Assembly: GCA_965112735.1 (NCBI GenBank)
Contig: OZ218950.1
Location: 3,596,001-3,660,000 of the forward strand
DNA length: 64,000 nt
Direction of reading: 5' to 3'
From: Phaeosaccion multiseriatum
Lineage: Eukaryota > Ochrophyta, other classes
The notes beneath the pieces are model-generated. The model was given only the letters and a program-made list of their open reading frames with translations. It was not told the DNA's origin and ran no database searches. The stretch's first letter is position 1. Every line of letters starts with the position of its first letter. This document shows positions 47,001 through 59,421 of the stretch, piece after piece. Position numbers and translations under genes: made by a program.

Positions 47001-48716
47001 GTGGCAGCAGTAGTGGCAAAGGGGGCAGCAGCAGCATCAGCAGCAGCAGCAGCAGCAGCAGCATCAGCAGCAGCAGCAAAGGCGGGAGCGCTCCGGTGGG
47101 AAGATGGGTAAGTAGGAAGTCAGGAAGGGGAGAAAGAGCAGTCCTCCCCCCACGCAGGCAGTCTCATGCCATACTCTGTCCACCCTATGTGCTATCCATC
47201 CCATCCTCCATCTCGCTGGCTTGCCCTGGCTGACAGGCCTCACGGCTGACCCTGACACTCACGCACTCACGCACCCACACAGATGCACGTGGACTGCATC
47301 CGTAAACGCCTGGACGAGCCAGAGCTGGTGGAGAAGGTGCGGCGCAAGATCAAGATAGGCCCTGTGCAGGGCAAGGTTGTGTATGCGGTTGCGGTGGACG
47401 CACAAGGCAGGGCAACCGACGTCACCTTCCGGTACAGCACAGGAAAGCTTCGCAGGTATGAATGGAATGGATTGGAATGATTTGGTCGGGTGAGCTTGGC
47501 GGGTGGGTGGGTGTGTTTCCACTACCTTTTGCACCGTCCCTCTTTGGGTTTTTCGATGATGGAAGGAACAGCAGCGGTACCGTCTGACCGCCGATCTCAA
47601 CCTTTTGTCTCTACGCTTGCTGTCTGTTTTTGCAGCTTGCGAATGTGCGATATGGGGGTGAAGTATCCTGACCCGCGCAATAACAAGGACTGGTTCTTCC
47701 GATTCGTGGAGAAGTGGAGCCTGGGGGTTGATTGCAAGACGGGCACGCGCAACGAAAAGAGTTGGGCTCCCGAGAAGAAGAAAAAGAAGAAGGAGGAGAA
47801 GAAGAATGTTGTGTGCATGGATAGCTCCGATGAGGAGGAGGGAAATGAGGGGAGTGACCGGGGGGGCAAGGCAGCGCTTGATACTTCGGAAATGCAGCTG
47901 AGAGAGGCAGAGGCACAAGAGAGACAGGCCATGGTGGGGCAAGAAGACGGGCGCGGCGCGGCGGCCCGGGCATGGACAGGGAAGGGGAAGCTGCCCATGC
48001 CTACGACCTTCAAGGAGCTCAAGAACCACAGCGAGTACCTTGCCTACAGGGACTTTAAGAAGGACGATGCAGTGTCTCCAGGCACAAGGCCCGCGGGGCT
48101 GGTGAGGGGAGAGAAGGTGTATTTCGTTAAGGACGTGTGCACAGTGCTGAGTAAGACCAAGTGGAAGCAGCGGGGAAGGACTGTGAAGAAGGGGGAGGAG
48201 GACAAGGCCATCCCCATCACCTTCAAGGGCAAGGCCAAGGCTGCTGCTGGTGATGGCAACGACAACGATGACGGTGGTAACGGTTACAAGGCGTATGGCG
48301 AGTGGCAGACTGAGCCCTGGGCCCCTCCCCCTATCGGACCAGACTGTATCATCCCCCAGAACGAACACGGGAGCATTGAGATGTGGGAGGGGTCGGAGGC
48401 CTTCCTGCCCAAGGGGGCCACTTGGCACCGCGGCCATCTCGCAGGGCTGGGCAAGCTAGCAGCCAAGATGAAGATTAGCTGCGCGGCGGTGGTGACGGGC
48501 TTCACCAAGAGGGCGGGGAGATCGGTGCCGGTCCGGAACGGCTTCGTGGTGCCCACGGCCAAGAGCGCGGAGCTCATGGCGGCATGGAGGGTTCTGGAGA
48601 AGAAGCGGCAGGCTGAGCTGGCGGCCAAGTACAAGAAGGCGGCGGAACAGAGGTGGGCAAAGCTTGTCGTGGCCCTCCTTAACGCGGTGAGGGTGCAGGA
48701 GGAGTACGGCCATTGA
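44018..48716 (+). CDS. XPC: XPC/Rad4 DNA damage recognition protein
   Basis: Initiates global-genome nucleotide excision repair by sensing helix distortion. Eight exons (44018-44314, 44428-44655, 44902-45050, 45478-45610, 45917-46099, 46292-47107, 47283-47455, 47636-48716) close to 1019 residues. The N-terminal 180 residues are acidic and repetitive. The transglutaminase-like fold is split by a long basic linker: FLALCRGLGLKARYVTCI before it, then GGAWIEVFV, MHVDCIRKR and GPVQGKVVYAVAVDAQGRATDVTFRY after it. BHD1 is MPTTFKELKNHSEYLAYRDFKKDDAV, BHD2 follows (VYFVKDVCTVLSKTKWKQRGR), and BHD3 includes IPQNEHGSIEMWEGSEAFLPKGATW and AAVVTGFTKRAGRSVPVRNGFVV. All domains needed for lesion binding are present. 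Confidence 0.94.
44452..44590 (+). repeat. 63-base in-frame tandem repeat in XPC
   Basis: Units starting at 44452 and 44515, with a partial third at 44578, encode an acidic 21-residue repeat (NWEDGGDEGRDEEEEDEDDE type). Confidence 0.85.
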
Positions 48717-48975
48717 GGATGATGGTGGAGCTGTGCGTGTGTGCAATTGTTCATCCTTCTTCTCTTTTTAATACGTCATCAACGCTTAGTTTGTAGATAA
48801 CACTGGTATTTCGGTGGAACTTCGATAATAAGATCAATCCGATACGGCCTCGAGAGAAGGCCTTGTGGGAAACCACCCTCCTGATGAGAAGCTTTGTGCT
48901 TTGCTTCTCGGAGAAGTTTCATCCGCGCCCGAGATGACGACAGAGCCATCCATTCCATTCCAGTCTTTCATGCCT

Positions 48976-51900
48976 TCAGCCTCTCCATTGCGACGCTCCC
49001 AAAGGCTGATGGTGGGGCCGGCCGGGCTGACCGGGGTAGAAGTAAGAGGAGGAAGGCAGCTGCGGGGCGGGCGGCGGCAGGTGCGGCGGCAGGTACGACG
49101 GCGGGTTCTGGGGGTGGTGGTACTGCTGGTGCTGGGGCGGGAGCTGGCGCGGAGGCTGAGGCGGATACTGCTGCTGGTGCGAGTAGTGCGCGTCTCCGTT
49201 GTGGGCTCTGCCGTAGTCTGATTGTGCGGTAGGATGAGCTGCTGTGTGACCAGCAGCACCGCCGCCACCACGGAATCCCCCTCCCCCCCGCCCCCCCATC
49301 CCCTGCTGCTGGCCCCACGTCCCGGGGGGTTGCAAGAGGGGTGGTGGTGGTGGCGGAGCAGCGTGCACACTCGAAGGTCCCCTTCCTCCCGCTGCTCCTG
49401 CTGCTCCTGCCGCTCTACTACTGTTGCTGCCTTTACTCCTGGAAAGGCTTTCCTTCTCCTTTTGTGGCATCTCACGGACGCCCCACCACAGCAGAGGCTT
49501 CTCCTTGACCCCTTTGGGCAGCTCGCTCCTCAGAATCGCCACACTCTTCTCGTCCACTACTCGCCCGTCGGCAGTCTTGAGGGCGTAGGGGTCAATCTCA
49601 ACCGTCTTTGGCCCCCCTCCTGCTCCTGCCCCCCCCCCCATGGGTGGCAGGCTCATCGCTCCCCAAAACAGCTCCGTATTGGGCAGCGCGTCTTCCTTCT
49701 CGTCGTCCCAGAAGGAGGCAAATCGGTTGACACTGGCCCCCTCGGGCAGAGTCAAATCCCTCTTCATGGCGTTGGCGAGAACGGGGATGCGCTTCAGTCG
49801 ATTCTTGATGCGCTGCTCAGGAGAGACTGCTTCCGGAGCGGGGGCGACAGGAGAAGGAGGAGGGCGCTGGTGTTGGCTTGGGCTTGTGCGCCCCCCCCGA
49901 TCACCAGGCAACACCGGCCCCCCATGCCTCTGGCGGGGCGCCTGCTCCGCGGAGAAAGGCGAGTGCGAGCTAGAAGGGCCGCCGCCCCTTGCCTTTCCCC
50001 TGTCATTTCCTCTGCCACCACCACCGCCGCTGCTGCTGCTGATGCTGCTGCCATTCTCAGGGCGGTCCCTGTGCCCTTCCTTTCTGCCGTCAGCCTTTAC
50101 CACCCTGCCCGTGGTCCTGACGTCTCTCATCTTTTCTTTCCGACGTGTTTGGCCCTTGCCCACACTCCTACTCCTACTTCTACTTCTACTGCTGCTCCTG
50201 CCCCTACTTCGTCGGTCCCTGCTGTCGTTGCTACTGCGCCCGAAACGCTTCCCACCCCTCCCCGTACTTCCCGTTTCGCCCCTCTCTCGAGAGTCTCCCC
50301 CACCTCTTGCCTTCGGTGGCCGCTGGCTGTTTCTTCGTCTGCTGGAGCTCCTACCCCTACTCCTGCTGCTGCTGCTGCTGCTGCTCCTGCTGCTGCTCCT
50401 CCTGTTGTACCGCCCTCTCTCCCGACTTCGGCTGCGACTATCATAGCTTCTCCTCCCTGCCGTCTGCCTCTCCTGTCTCTCCTTCTGCCTACCATCCCTC
50501 TTATGCCCTCCCTTGCTTCGCTCTCTTTCTCGGCTCCAGGAATCACTGCTGCTGCGACTCCGCCTCTGGCCCCGGCTGTAGCTGCGAGAGCGCGACCGAC
50601 TCCGGCTACAGCCACTTGTACTTCTACTTTGCCTCCTCATGCCGCCGCCTCCTCCTTCTGGCGAAAGACTACGGCCTCGGTCACCCTCCCGGCCCTTCAT
50701 ATGTTCCCTTCTCCCTTTCTGCCTCTCTCTCTCCTCTCTCCTTTCACCCTTCTCAATGGGCTTTTTCGTCGCTCCCTGCCCGTGGTGCCCCCTTTCCCCC
50801 TCAAATCGTCCTCTCTGTTGCCCCCTTGCCTTCTCCTCCTCCTCCTCCTCCTCCTCCTCCTCCTCCTCCTGGGCCTTCCTTTTCTGCCTACTTCCACCCC
50901 TTGCCTCATTGGTTTCCCCTTTCTCCACCCCATTGGCTGTCCTCTTTTTCTTCTTTTCATCATTCTCACCCACGCACTCCACCTCTTTTCGCCTTCTCTT
51001 CTTCCCACTCGAATGCTGCTGCAGATGCTCCTCAACGTCACGATCCCTTTGCGATGTACCCACCGCCGCCTCTCTCTCAGCCTTGCTCTCCTTCTGACCA
51101 CCCTTTGTTGCCCCCTTCTTGTCCCCCTTACTCGTGTCGCCCCCCCCTTTCTCGTCCGTAGCGGCTGCCTCCCCTTCCCCCCTGTTTGCTACATCCTGGG
51201 TGTCCCCGTCTTTCTTCTTCTTGAGCTTCTTCTTCAAGCTCGCTCCTTTCGCACTGCTTTTGAGAGACGCACATGGGTAGAGGATAAGGATTGCACAAGG
51301 TGAGTACAGAAAGGGAGCAAAGGCCAAAAGCGCAGAGGGCAGCAGGAAGGCGGGAATTCAGTACCATCTGGCAGTGCTCCCACCCCAACTATTTTCAGTA
51401 CTCGAGCGTCTTGGTGGCATGGCATTGGAGGGAATCACTGCTACTCCAACACACTCACCCATCTTCCTGTGGAGAAGCCACCCTCGTGTCGATCTTCCCC
51501 CTTTCTTCCCCTCCTTGCCCCTCTTTTAGTCCCTGCTCCTCTAGCTCTATTGCCCCTCCTGCTGCTGCTCCCTCAGCCCCCCCGCCCTTGCCTCTTCCCT
51601 TTGGAGCCGGAGTCGGCTTCTTTGCCGGTCTTCCCTTCCTCTTTGCCCTTCCCACTTGCCCTGCTCCTGCACCTTCCCCCTGATCAACACCATCTTCCTC
51701 CCCTGCAGGGGTCGCTGCTTCAGGTAAGGCTCCTGCCGCCTCCTCCTCATCCTCCTCCTCCTCCTCCTCCTCCTCCTCTGGTGCCAGAGCTGCGGCGGCC
51801 CCCTTCGCCTTCGCTGCCCCTCTGGTACCGCTCGCTGTCTTGCGGCCTCTGCCCCTGCCTCTGCCCCGCCCCGCCCCTCTCCCTCGGCCCCTTCCAGCCC

Positions 51901-52462
51901 CCCTTCCTCTGCCCCGGCCTTGCCCATCAGTAGCTGCGTCTCCCTCTGTCCCGCCTTCTCCACCCGCTGCTACTGCTGCGGCCACTGCCGCCGCCGCCGC
52001 CGCTTCCGCTTCTGCCTTTGCTTTCACGGCCTTGGCTGCGTTGGATGGCCGACCCCTCTTCTTACCGGCTGGAGCAGCAGCCGCTGGCGGGCCTTCTTGC
52101 GCTTCTGATGCTGCTGCTGCTGCTGCTGCTGCTGCCGCCGCCTTCGCCGCTTTGGATGGCGGCCGCACCCGTGGCTTCTTGGCGCGCCCTCCAGTCGCTG
52201 TTGCAGGAGCCTTCTCCCCCCGTCTTTCCGCCGCAGGAGACGGCGCGGTGGCTGCTGATGCTGGTGGTCCCGCCTCAGCCACAGACTGCTTCAAGATGTA
52301 GGCCATCTGCTGTCGGGACGTCATTTTTCCGAGGTCTGCGTCCACTGCGGCGGCTGGTGCTCGCGCCGCGGACCCTCCAGCCTCTTCTACCCCAAAGAAT
52401 CCATTCTCTCCTCCCTTCCCTCCCCCCCCTGCCGCGGCGGTAGCGTTCTTCCCAGGAGACAT
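48976..52462 (-). CDS. AT-hook and RS-rich nuclear protein, function unknown
   Basis: Two exons, 52462-51459 and 51256-48976, join in phase (NAG-NAG acceptor; 51253 also possible) to about 1094 residues. The first exon has AT-hook-like cores (KKRGRPSNAAK and KRKGRPAKKP) and a GR-rich block (RGRGRGAGRGRGRG). The second exon is a long Lys/Glu region followed by a classical RS domain (SRSRSRSYSRGQRRSRSSS). A less repetitive C-terminal block follows: EQRIKNRLKRIPVLANAMKRDLTLPEG, FASFWDDEKEDALPNTELFWGAMSLPP, VEIDPYALKTADGRVVDEKS. It ends Pro/Gln/Tyr-rich. DNA/RNA-linked splicing or transcription roles are inferred from composition only; no catalytic domain is seen. Confidence 0.72.
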
Positions 52463-53177
52463 ACTGGGCTCGGAGCAGAGAGAAAGGCTTCGGGCGGGTG
52501 GGTGGAGTACTCAACCGAAGAGCTTACCAGCTAACGATGCGGCGAAGCATTCTCTTTCAATGTCTTTCTCGCGTGCTAACCAGCACTGCCAGCCTTTCAC
52601 AGCAGCAAGTATAGTAGCAGTAGGTGAAGGATCCCGCACCGCTCAATCCCCCCCGTCTCCTCTTCACCTTCCCTTACTGTGAGTTCGGTCTCCTCTCGAG
52701 GATGGGCATGGGAGGTGTCCCCGTTTTCGTCCGGACTATAGTCAATGGACTACTGCGTATGGCCGGGCTGCTGCTGGTGATCCTCCCACCCTTTAATCCA
52801 CTTCTGTTCGTTAAACCTCTCCAACCCTCCTCCACCCTCCGCATCCCCTCCGGCCCCTCTGTATCTTCCTGGCCCGCAGTTCGCTTTGGGGGGCTGTTAT
52901 AGGACCTGAGCCCCCCCGAGTACGCTTCCCTGCCCTCCTACTCTACCCTCTCCCTCTCTCCGTTTCGGTGGTGCTTTTTGAGCTCTTCCTTTCACTCGCT
53001 CTCGCTTCGCGTGGGGGATGATGACTCTCGGGGGGGGGGGGGGGTGCTGTCCAAAAGTAATATTCCAAACACGGCCTCCTCCTCGACATCCCTCCTCCTG
53101 GACATCCCTCCTCCTCGTCCTCCTCGACATCCCTCCTCCTCCTCGTCGTCGTCCGATCTGTCTTATCAAACCTTTGG
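52463..53177. other. divergent intergenic, no gene seen
   Basis: Upstream of both the AT-hook/RS gene and the COMMD gene. I looked here for an N-terminal COMMD helical-domain exon and found none in any + frame. Confidence 0.4.
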
Positions 53178-53739
53178 ATGTCTTCCCAGCTACAGCAGGA
53201 GCAACGGAGGGAAGAGGAGGACGAGGAAAGGAAATCTTGCAAGCTGAAAGCCTTGGACTGGTCTGTTCGGGTACGTGCGTGGAGGGGGCAGGCAGGCAGT
53301 CAGGCAAACAGGGAGGATCCTGCAAGAGGAGAAAGGGGGGGACAATAGAGCGGCAACGAGAGCCTCAGCGGGCTGCTTGGAAGGTCTGCAGGGAAAGCGT
53401 TTGATTGGAACTCTTCCACTCATGCCACCTTCCTCCTCCTCTCCTCCGCCTCTTCCTTCTCCTTCGTCACGAACTCGTCAAAATGCGCAGACCTTTGTAG
53501 CCTCGAGCAAGCAGGGCGGTGCGGGGGCGGGGGAGCCTGAGACACGTATCATGCTTGAGCTTTGTCTGGAGGATAAGGACGGACACGTGAAGAAGAGAGT
53601 CTTGGATTTGAGCAAAGGGCAGTTCGAAAGCTTATTGCGAGGAGCTGAGGACGTGGAGCGAGTGTGCTCCAAGCTCGCGACGGGAGAGGGGGAAGGAGTG
53701 GGATTGGACGGGCCGACGGCAGCAGGAGAGGCCACTTGA
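53178..53739 (+). CDS. COMM domain protein, COMMD6-like
   Basis: Exons 53178-53270 and 53491-53739 give 113 residues. The COMM domain begins KALDWSVRTFVASSK and continues RIMLELCLEDKDGHVKKRVLDLSKGQFESLLRGAEDVERVCSKL, matching the family pattern of a DW.v motif, paired strands and a final helix with L..eqFe.ll. COMMD proteins form the Commander complex with CCC subunits in endosomal recycling. The usual N-terminal helical domain is missing, as in COMMD6. An acceptor-like TTCCCAG just after the chosen ATG means a longer form with an unseen upstream exon remains possible. Confidence 0.7.
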
Positions 53740-55014
53740 CGAGGCCTCTTCACGAGCGTGTGTTGAGCAGACCCACTGGGTGCTCTTTAACAACGGCACC
53801 GAGGCGAGGGAGATTTCTCCGTAACCCTGTTCCCTAGGCCTGCTGCGCCACAGGATTTGGAGGGCGCCATCGTAGCATGCGGTGAGACCGGAAGATGAAG
53901 CAGCCCGAACACGAGCTAACGGCTTTCAGGTATCTTCTGTCCCCACCTCATGTAGTGGTCTGAGTGATGAGGACACCCGACCCTATTTACTCAAGTAGAC
54001 TGCCGTGCCAAAATGGTCAAGGAAGAAGGGCTGCTCCAGCAGCTAGTACAGTGTGCAGTCAAGTATGCAGGCAGGCAGGAAGGCGCAAGAGCAGAACTGA
54101 GGCTGTTTTCCCTTCTACACGCTTCCGCAATTGGTTGACTTCGATGGGAGTCCTCGACCATCCGACTACAAAGCCTGCGTGGCGAAGAGTCGAAGAGGGC
54201 CCCGAGGAGACGTAGACTGGGTTTGGGGAACAGCAACAGGAAAAGCCTTTGGCAGAGGGGGCAAGTTCAAGGGTTTTGCATGGGGCCTCTTTGCCAGGCT
54301 GACGGGCGAATAAGGAGAGGAGAGAGACTGGAAAGTGTTCGCCTAGGCCCGAGGCAGTGCTCTTCTCCGCGGTGGTTGGAGGGAGAGGCTTTATGGCTTT
54401 GGTCCAAGGTAGGCCATGACGTGCTACCTTCGGCCCCTGACAAGGTTTTCCAGGTTCTGGGATAATGTCGTCAGGGGCCGACTACATGTGAGTTGACGCC
54501 GCCATTCTTTCCCTACCCGCCTGCTGGTGGCCCTGCTCATCTAAGCGAGTCCCCTCCGACCTTCCCAAAGCGGAGAAGTGCACCGACCCTGCCTGAAGCG
54601 AGAAGCGGCCCTTCCTTTCTCTTCGTATCATGGTAGTGCTAAAATGAAAGGGAAAAAAGACAAAAGAAAAAAGGAGAAAAAGGGACGATTTAAAATATCG
54701 ATTCGATTTTCGTTGCAAGAAACTGAAACTGAAATGAGACGACGGCGAGAGCGCGGCCAAGGTAATAGAAAAGAAGAAACAACAGAAAGTAGAGGATAGA
54801 GGGTCTGTCATCAGCACGGGTTAAGAACCTACGGACCGTTTGAGTCCCATAGGGATATTGCCTGCTGCGCCACACGCGAAGTAGGAAGAAGTTTTTGGGG
54901 CTTCCACGGTTGGAGTGCCAGCTCGGTTGTGAAGATCCGCCGCCGCAGCCGCCGGTAGGAGCCGCTGCTGTGGCTGTAGTATAGGCGAACGTAGAAGGTA
55001 GCTACGGCAGCACC
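53740..55014. other. intergenic region with short frames and an inverted-repeat element
   Basis: Two adjacent + frames look non-random: 54013-54138 (MVKEEGLLQQLVQCAVKYAG...) and 54116-54313 (QLVDFDGSPRPSDYKACVAK...RLTGE). They overlap out of phase and are not recognised. The element at 54430-54481 follows. Nothing is seen from 54482 to 55014. Confidence 0.35.
54430..54481. mobile_element. MITE-like element, copy D (52 bases)
   Basis: Twelve-base perfect terminal inverted repeats (TCGGCCCCTGAC and its inverse) enclose 28 bases. Flanks are CTACCT and CTACAT, matching at five of six positions, consistent with an aged 6-base target duplication. Confidence 0.65.
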
Positions 55015-57880
55015 ATGGAGACCACTTGCCCGGTGTTCCGCCCCACTATAGAGGAGTTTGGCGACTTCAAGGCGTATATGGCATCAATAGACAAAGAGGC
55101 GTCAAAGGTGGGACTCTGCAAGATCATCCCCCCTAAAGGTATGCAAGGACAGCTTGGGATGCGTTTAGTCCGCTTTGGACGCCCTTGGCTGCTCCGCTTC
55201 CGCCTCTCTATCCAAACAAAGCCAGCCTGTGAACGATCGGAGATGCCGAACCCGTTACGCTCAACCACGCGGCAAAACGCCCTAGTCAGCCAGTCGTGGG
55301 GCGGTCAGGCAATCAGTAAGGCAGCCAGTAGTGCCCTCATCATGCGTGGCGTGTTTGGGCACAATCTGGACTATACAGTATGCTCTGTATGGGTGCTTCG
55401 CTTTACACACAGAGAGGCATGTGGGTCGGTCCGGCCGTGTGTCATCAGAACATCATTGTCCATCTTGCAGCATCTCCCCCCCCCCCTGCTGCTATACTAT
55501 CATCGTCTCCTCACCGCATCTCCTAACTGCGCCTCCGCTCCGTCCCCTCCTCCACCCCTCCCATCATTTCCTAAACAGAGTGGTGGAACGCAGAGCGGCA
55601 GCAGCTCTGGAAATCGCAAATGGACTTTGTCATCCCATCCCCTGTAAAACAGTGTCTCAGCGGCAGCAAGGGCACCTACCGAGTCGACTTGATCGATGCG
55701 AGCCCCATGGCCGTCGCTGACTTCAAGCGAGAGGCGGACAAGCGTGACCCGGGGGAGGAGGATGTCGGGAAGCGCGTGAGAAAGTTCTGGAAGGGCTTGA
55801 CTATCACCATGGATCCGCCCATGTACGGTGCCGACACTGAAGGGACCATTTTCGGTACTGAGGACGAGAGTGCCTGGAATGTGGCTCGTCTGGACAGCAT
55901 CCTGCAGCTGCTGGGCCCCAACCTGCCGGGTATCACCTCCAGCATGCTCTACTTTGGCATGTGGCAGGCCATGTTTGCCTTCCACGTGGAGGATATGAAT
56001 TTGTACTCCATCAACTTTCTGCACATGGGCAAGCCCAAGTCGTGGTACAGGTGAGGGAGTGGGTGAGGAGTAGACTGAGTGAGGGAGTGAGCGCGTGAGT
56101 GAGTCAGTCAGTTTGTCCTGCGTCTCGGCAAGGATGGTTCCTACTTGAATCATCATTCAAAACCGCGAGGGAGGGATCACTGAAACATTGCTTCCCCATC
56201 CCGTCCCTCACTCGCAGCATCCCGCCTTCGGAGAACAAGCGCTTCGAGGCTGTGGCGCAGGGCTACTTTCCAGAGGAGAGTCAAGGCTGCAGTGAGTTCC
56301 TGCGCCACAAGACAGTCCTTCTGTCGCCCAATAAGCTGCGAGACAACGGCCTGTCCTACACCACGTGTCTGCAGGAGGCGGGGGAGTTTGTCATCACCTT
56401 TCCCGCCGCATACCATGGAGGCTTCAACCACGGCTTCAACATTGCAGAGTCCACCAATTTTGCCATTGACCGCTGGATGGAGGCGGGCAGGCAGGCGGGC
56501 TACTGCTTGTGCCGGCCTTTTAGCGTGAGTATCGACATGGATCAGTTTGATGGGCTTGTCAAAGCTCATCGAAAAGCCTATGGCAGAGACGCTTCCTACC
56601 TGCCCCCCAAGCCTCAGGAGCAGCAACAGCGGCAACACCCACAGCAGCAACAGCGGCGGCGGCTGTTAAAGAGGCAACGGGAGACGGGCAAAGGTGGAAG
56701 AAAATTGGGCTGTGGTGCGCCGGAGGAGGGCTCATGTGGCGGGGTTACAGGAGCGCAGCGAATAGAGGGAAGAGGGCAAGAACCAAGTGGAGGAGGGCAT
56801 AGCGATGGTACAAGAGTGAAAGGAGCAGCCGGGGAGAACCAAGGCCAAGCAGAGGAGGCGCAAGGCCAGAACCACGACATGAAGAAAGAGGAGCACGAGC
56901 ACTGGGATGGAGTGTCTGCATGGGTCTTCGACTGCATCTGTGGCCCCAGGACCAGCCATCTGGATAATCAGATTAGCTTCCCGGTGGGGCTCACCTTTGA
57001 GTGTGGGCTGTGCGGTGTGTGGAGCCACGGGTGGTGTGCGTATCAAGTAGAGACTGAGGACGCGCTTCCCGCGGTATCAATTTGTCCTGCTTGCCAACTT
57101 AATAAAGAAAGGGGAGAGGGGGGTGGAGGAGGTGGAAGGATTAGAGTTCAGAGGGAAGGAGAAGAGGAACAAGAAGTGGCAGGAGCGGGCAGCGTTGACC
57201 GGCCGCTCCACGGACTGAATGGGGGAGGACGGACACCTGGCGGCGAAGCGAAGGGGGAGCTGCACCGGACAAAGGAGAACAACATCGGAGACCATGAGCC
57301 AGGGCAGGAAGGGTGTGTAGGACAGCAAGGGGGGCAGCAGCAGCAGCAGCAGCAGCAGGAGCAGGAGGAGGAGGAGGAGGCCGAGAAGGAGGGACGAGGA
57401 ATAGAAGTGGGCGAGAGTGCCAGAGAGGAGAGTGAGGCGGATGCCAAGGCCCGACTGAAAGCAACCCTACTGAAGAAGAAGAAGCGCAAGATGGGCATCA
57501 AGGTGGGAAAGGACGTGTATGTGTTGGACTCTGCGGGCAAGACGCTACTGGAAGGGGTGGTCAAGGCCGTGGAAGACGGTATGGCTCGGGTGCGGTACAA
57601 GGGGGGGAGGAGGACCGCTCAAGATGACTGGTGAGTCAGTGAGGGAGTGAGTGAGTGATGGTGTTGAATAATTTGGGACGGGGCGTTCGAACGAGTGAGA
57701 ATTGTGGTGACTGGCGTTGCTACGGAAATCGGAGGGGAACAGAGGAAGCGATATGCTGCATGTTTGAGTGACTCCGAAGGGGAGGAGGGACTGTGTCGTA
57801 GCGTCTGCCACCACCATCCGACAGCGCATGCATGCATCCATCACTTGCCATCCATCCTCAGCCCACCAACCACCTTCTGA
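55015..57880 (+). CDS. JmjN-JmjC histone lysine demethylase with PHD finger (KDM4-like)
   Basis: Fe(II)/2-oxoglutarate histone demethylase. Exons 55015-55138, 55579-56050, 56218-57630 and a tentative short last exon 57862-57880 give 675 residues. JmjN is residues 1-40 (CPVFRPTIEEFGDFKAYM). JmjC (about 110-290) has GADTEGTIFGTEDESAWNVARLDS, YFGMWQAMFAFHVEDMNLYSINFLHMGKPKSWY (iron ligands H177 and E179; cofactor Lys in KPKSWY), FLRHKTVLLSPNKL and EFVITFPAAYHGGFNHGFNIAESTNFA (ligand H265). After a Gln/Gly-rich linker comes a Cys-rich PHD-like finger (FDCICG...ECGLCGVWSHGWCAYQ...CPAC) and a Tudor/SH3-like end (MGIKVGKDVYVLDSAGKTLLEGVVKAVEDGMARVRYKGG). Residues resemble KDM4; the target lysine is inferred only. 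Confidence 0.92.
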
Positions 57881-58029
57881 GAAAGCTCTCTCTGCAAGTC
57901 TCGAAACGAATCATATGCGCTTTCTTGGCGGGCCTTGAGCTCTCAAGCCGTTTTTTCTTTGCTCGACTTGCAAAGCAAAGCACACTTTTCAACGCGTTGC
58001 CTCTGCTGCTGCTCATCATCAGGGTGGCG

Positions 58030-58976
<947 letters not shown>

Positions 58977-59421
58977 TTGTCCTACAGGGTATGAGCCGGC
59001 CTGAATCGGCAATTGAGCGGAGCTTCGTGGGCTTCCTTTTGAGAAGGGCAGCAAAGCGAGCGATGGACAAGAGAGGAGAGATCAGTATAGAGAAAATAAG
59101 TCACCGCCAAGTCACCGCCGAGTCTCCGCACCACGGCACGCTCGGAGCGCTCTTTTCAAATCGCACACACGCACTGCGACGACGCGCACGCGCGCACGCG
59201 CACACCGCACCGAACTTGCAGGCAAAGATCGTTCAGGGAGACAAGGACGGGAGGGGCAGAGCGAGGACACATGTGTACGTGCACTCCACAAAAGAGCTTA
59301 CAAAACGGCTGTGCACTCCACAATAGAGCTTACACAACGGCTGTGGTACGAGAGCGTTACGCACAAGACCAGCCTCGTCTTTTCATTCTCGCACTGTTGA
59401 TATTGGGTGGCTTAGAACAGG
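58977..59421. other. convergent intergenic with a 32-base tandem repeat
   Basis: Two adjacent 32-base copies at 59281-59312 and 59313-59344 differ at two positions. An alternating purine-pyrimidine GCGCAC patch lies at about 59180-59210. No gene is seen. Confidence 0.6.

Noticed and set aside
49222-51303. 693-residue plus-strand frame
   Set aside because: It is antisense to the RS-rich gene; long open antisense frames are expected opposite Ser/Arg-rich coding sequence at this GC content.
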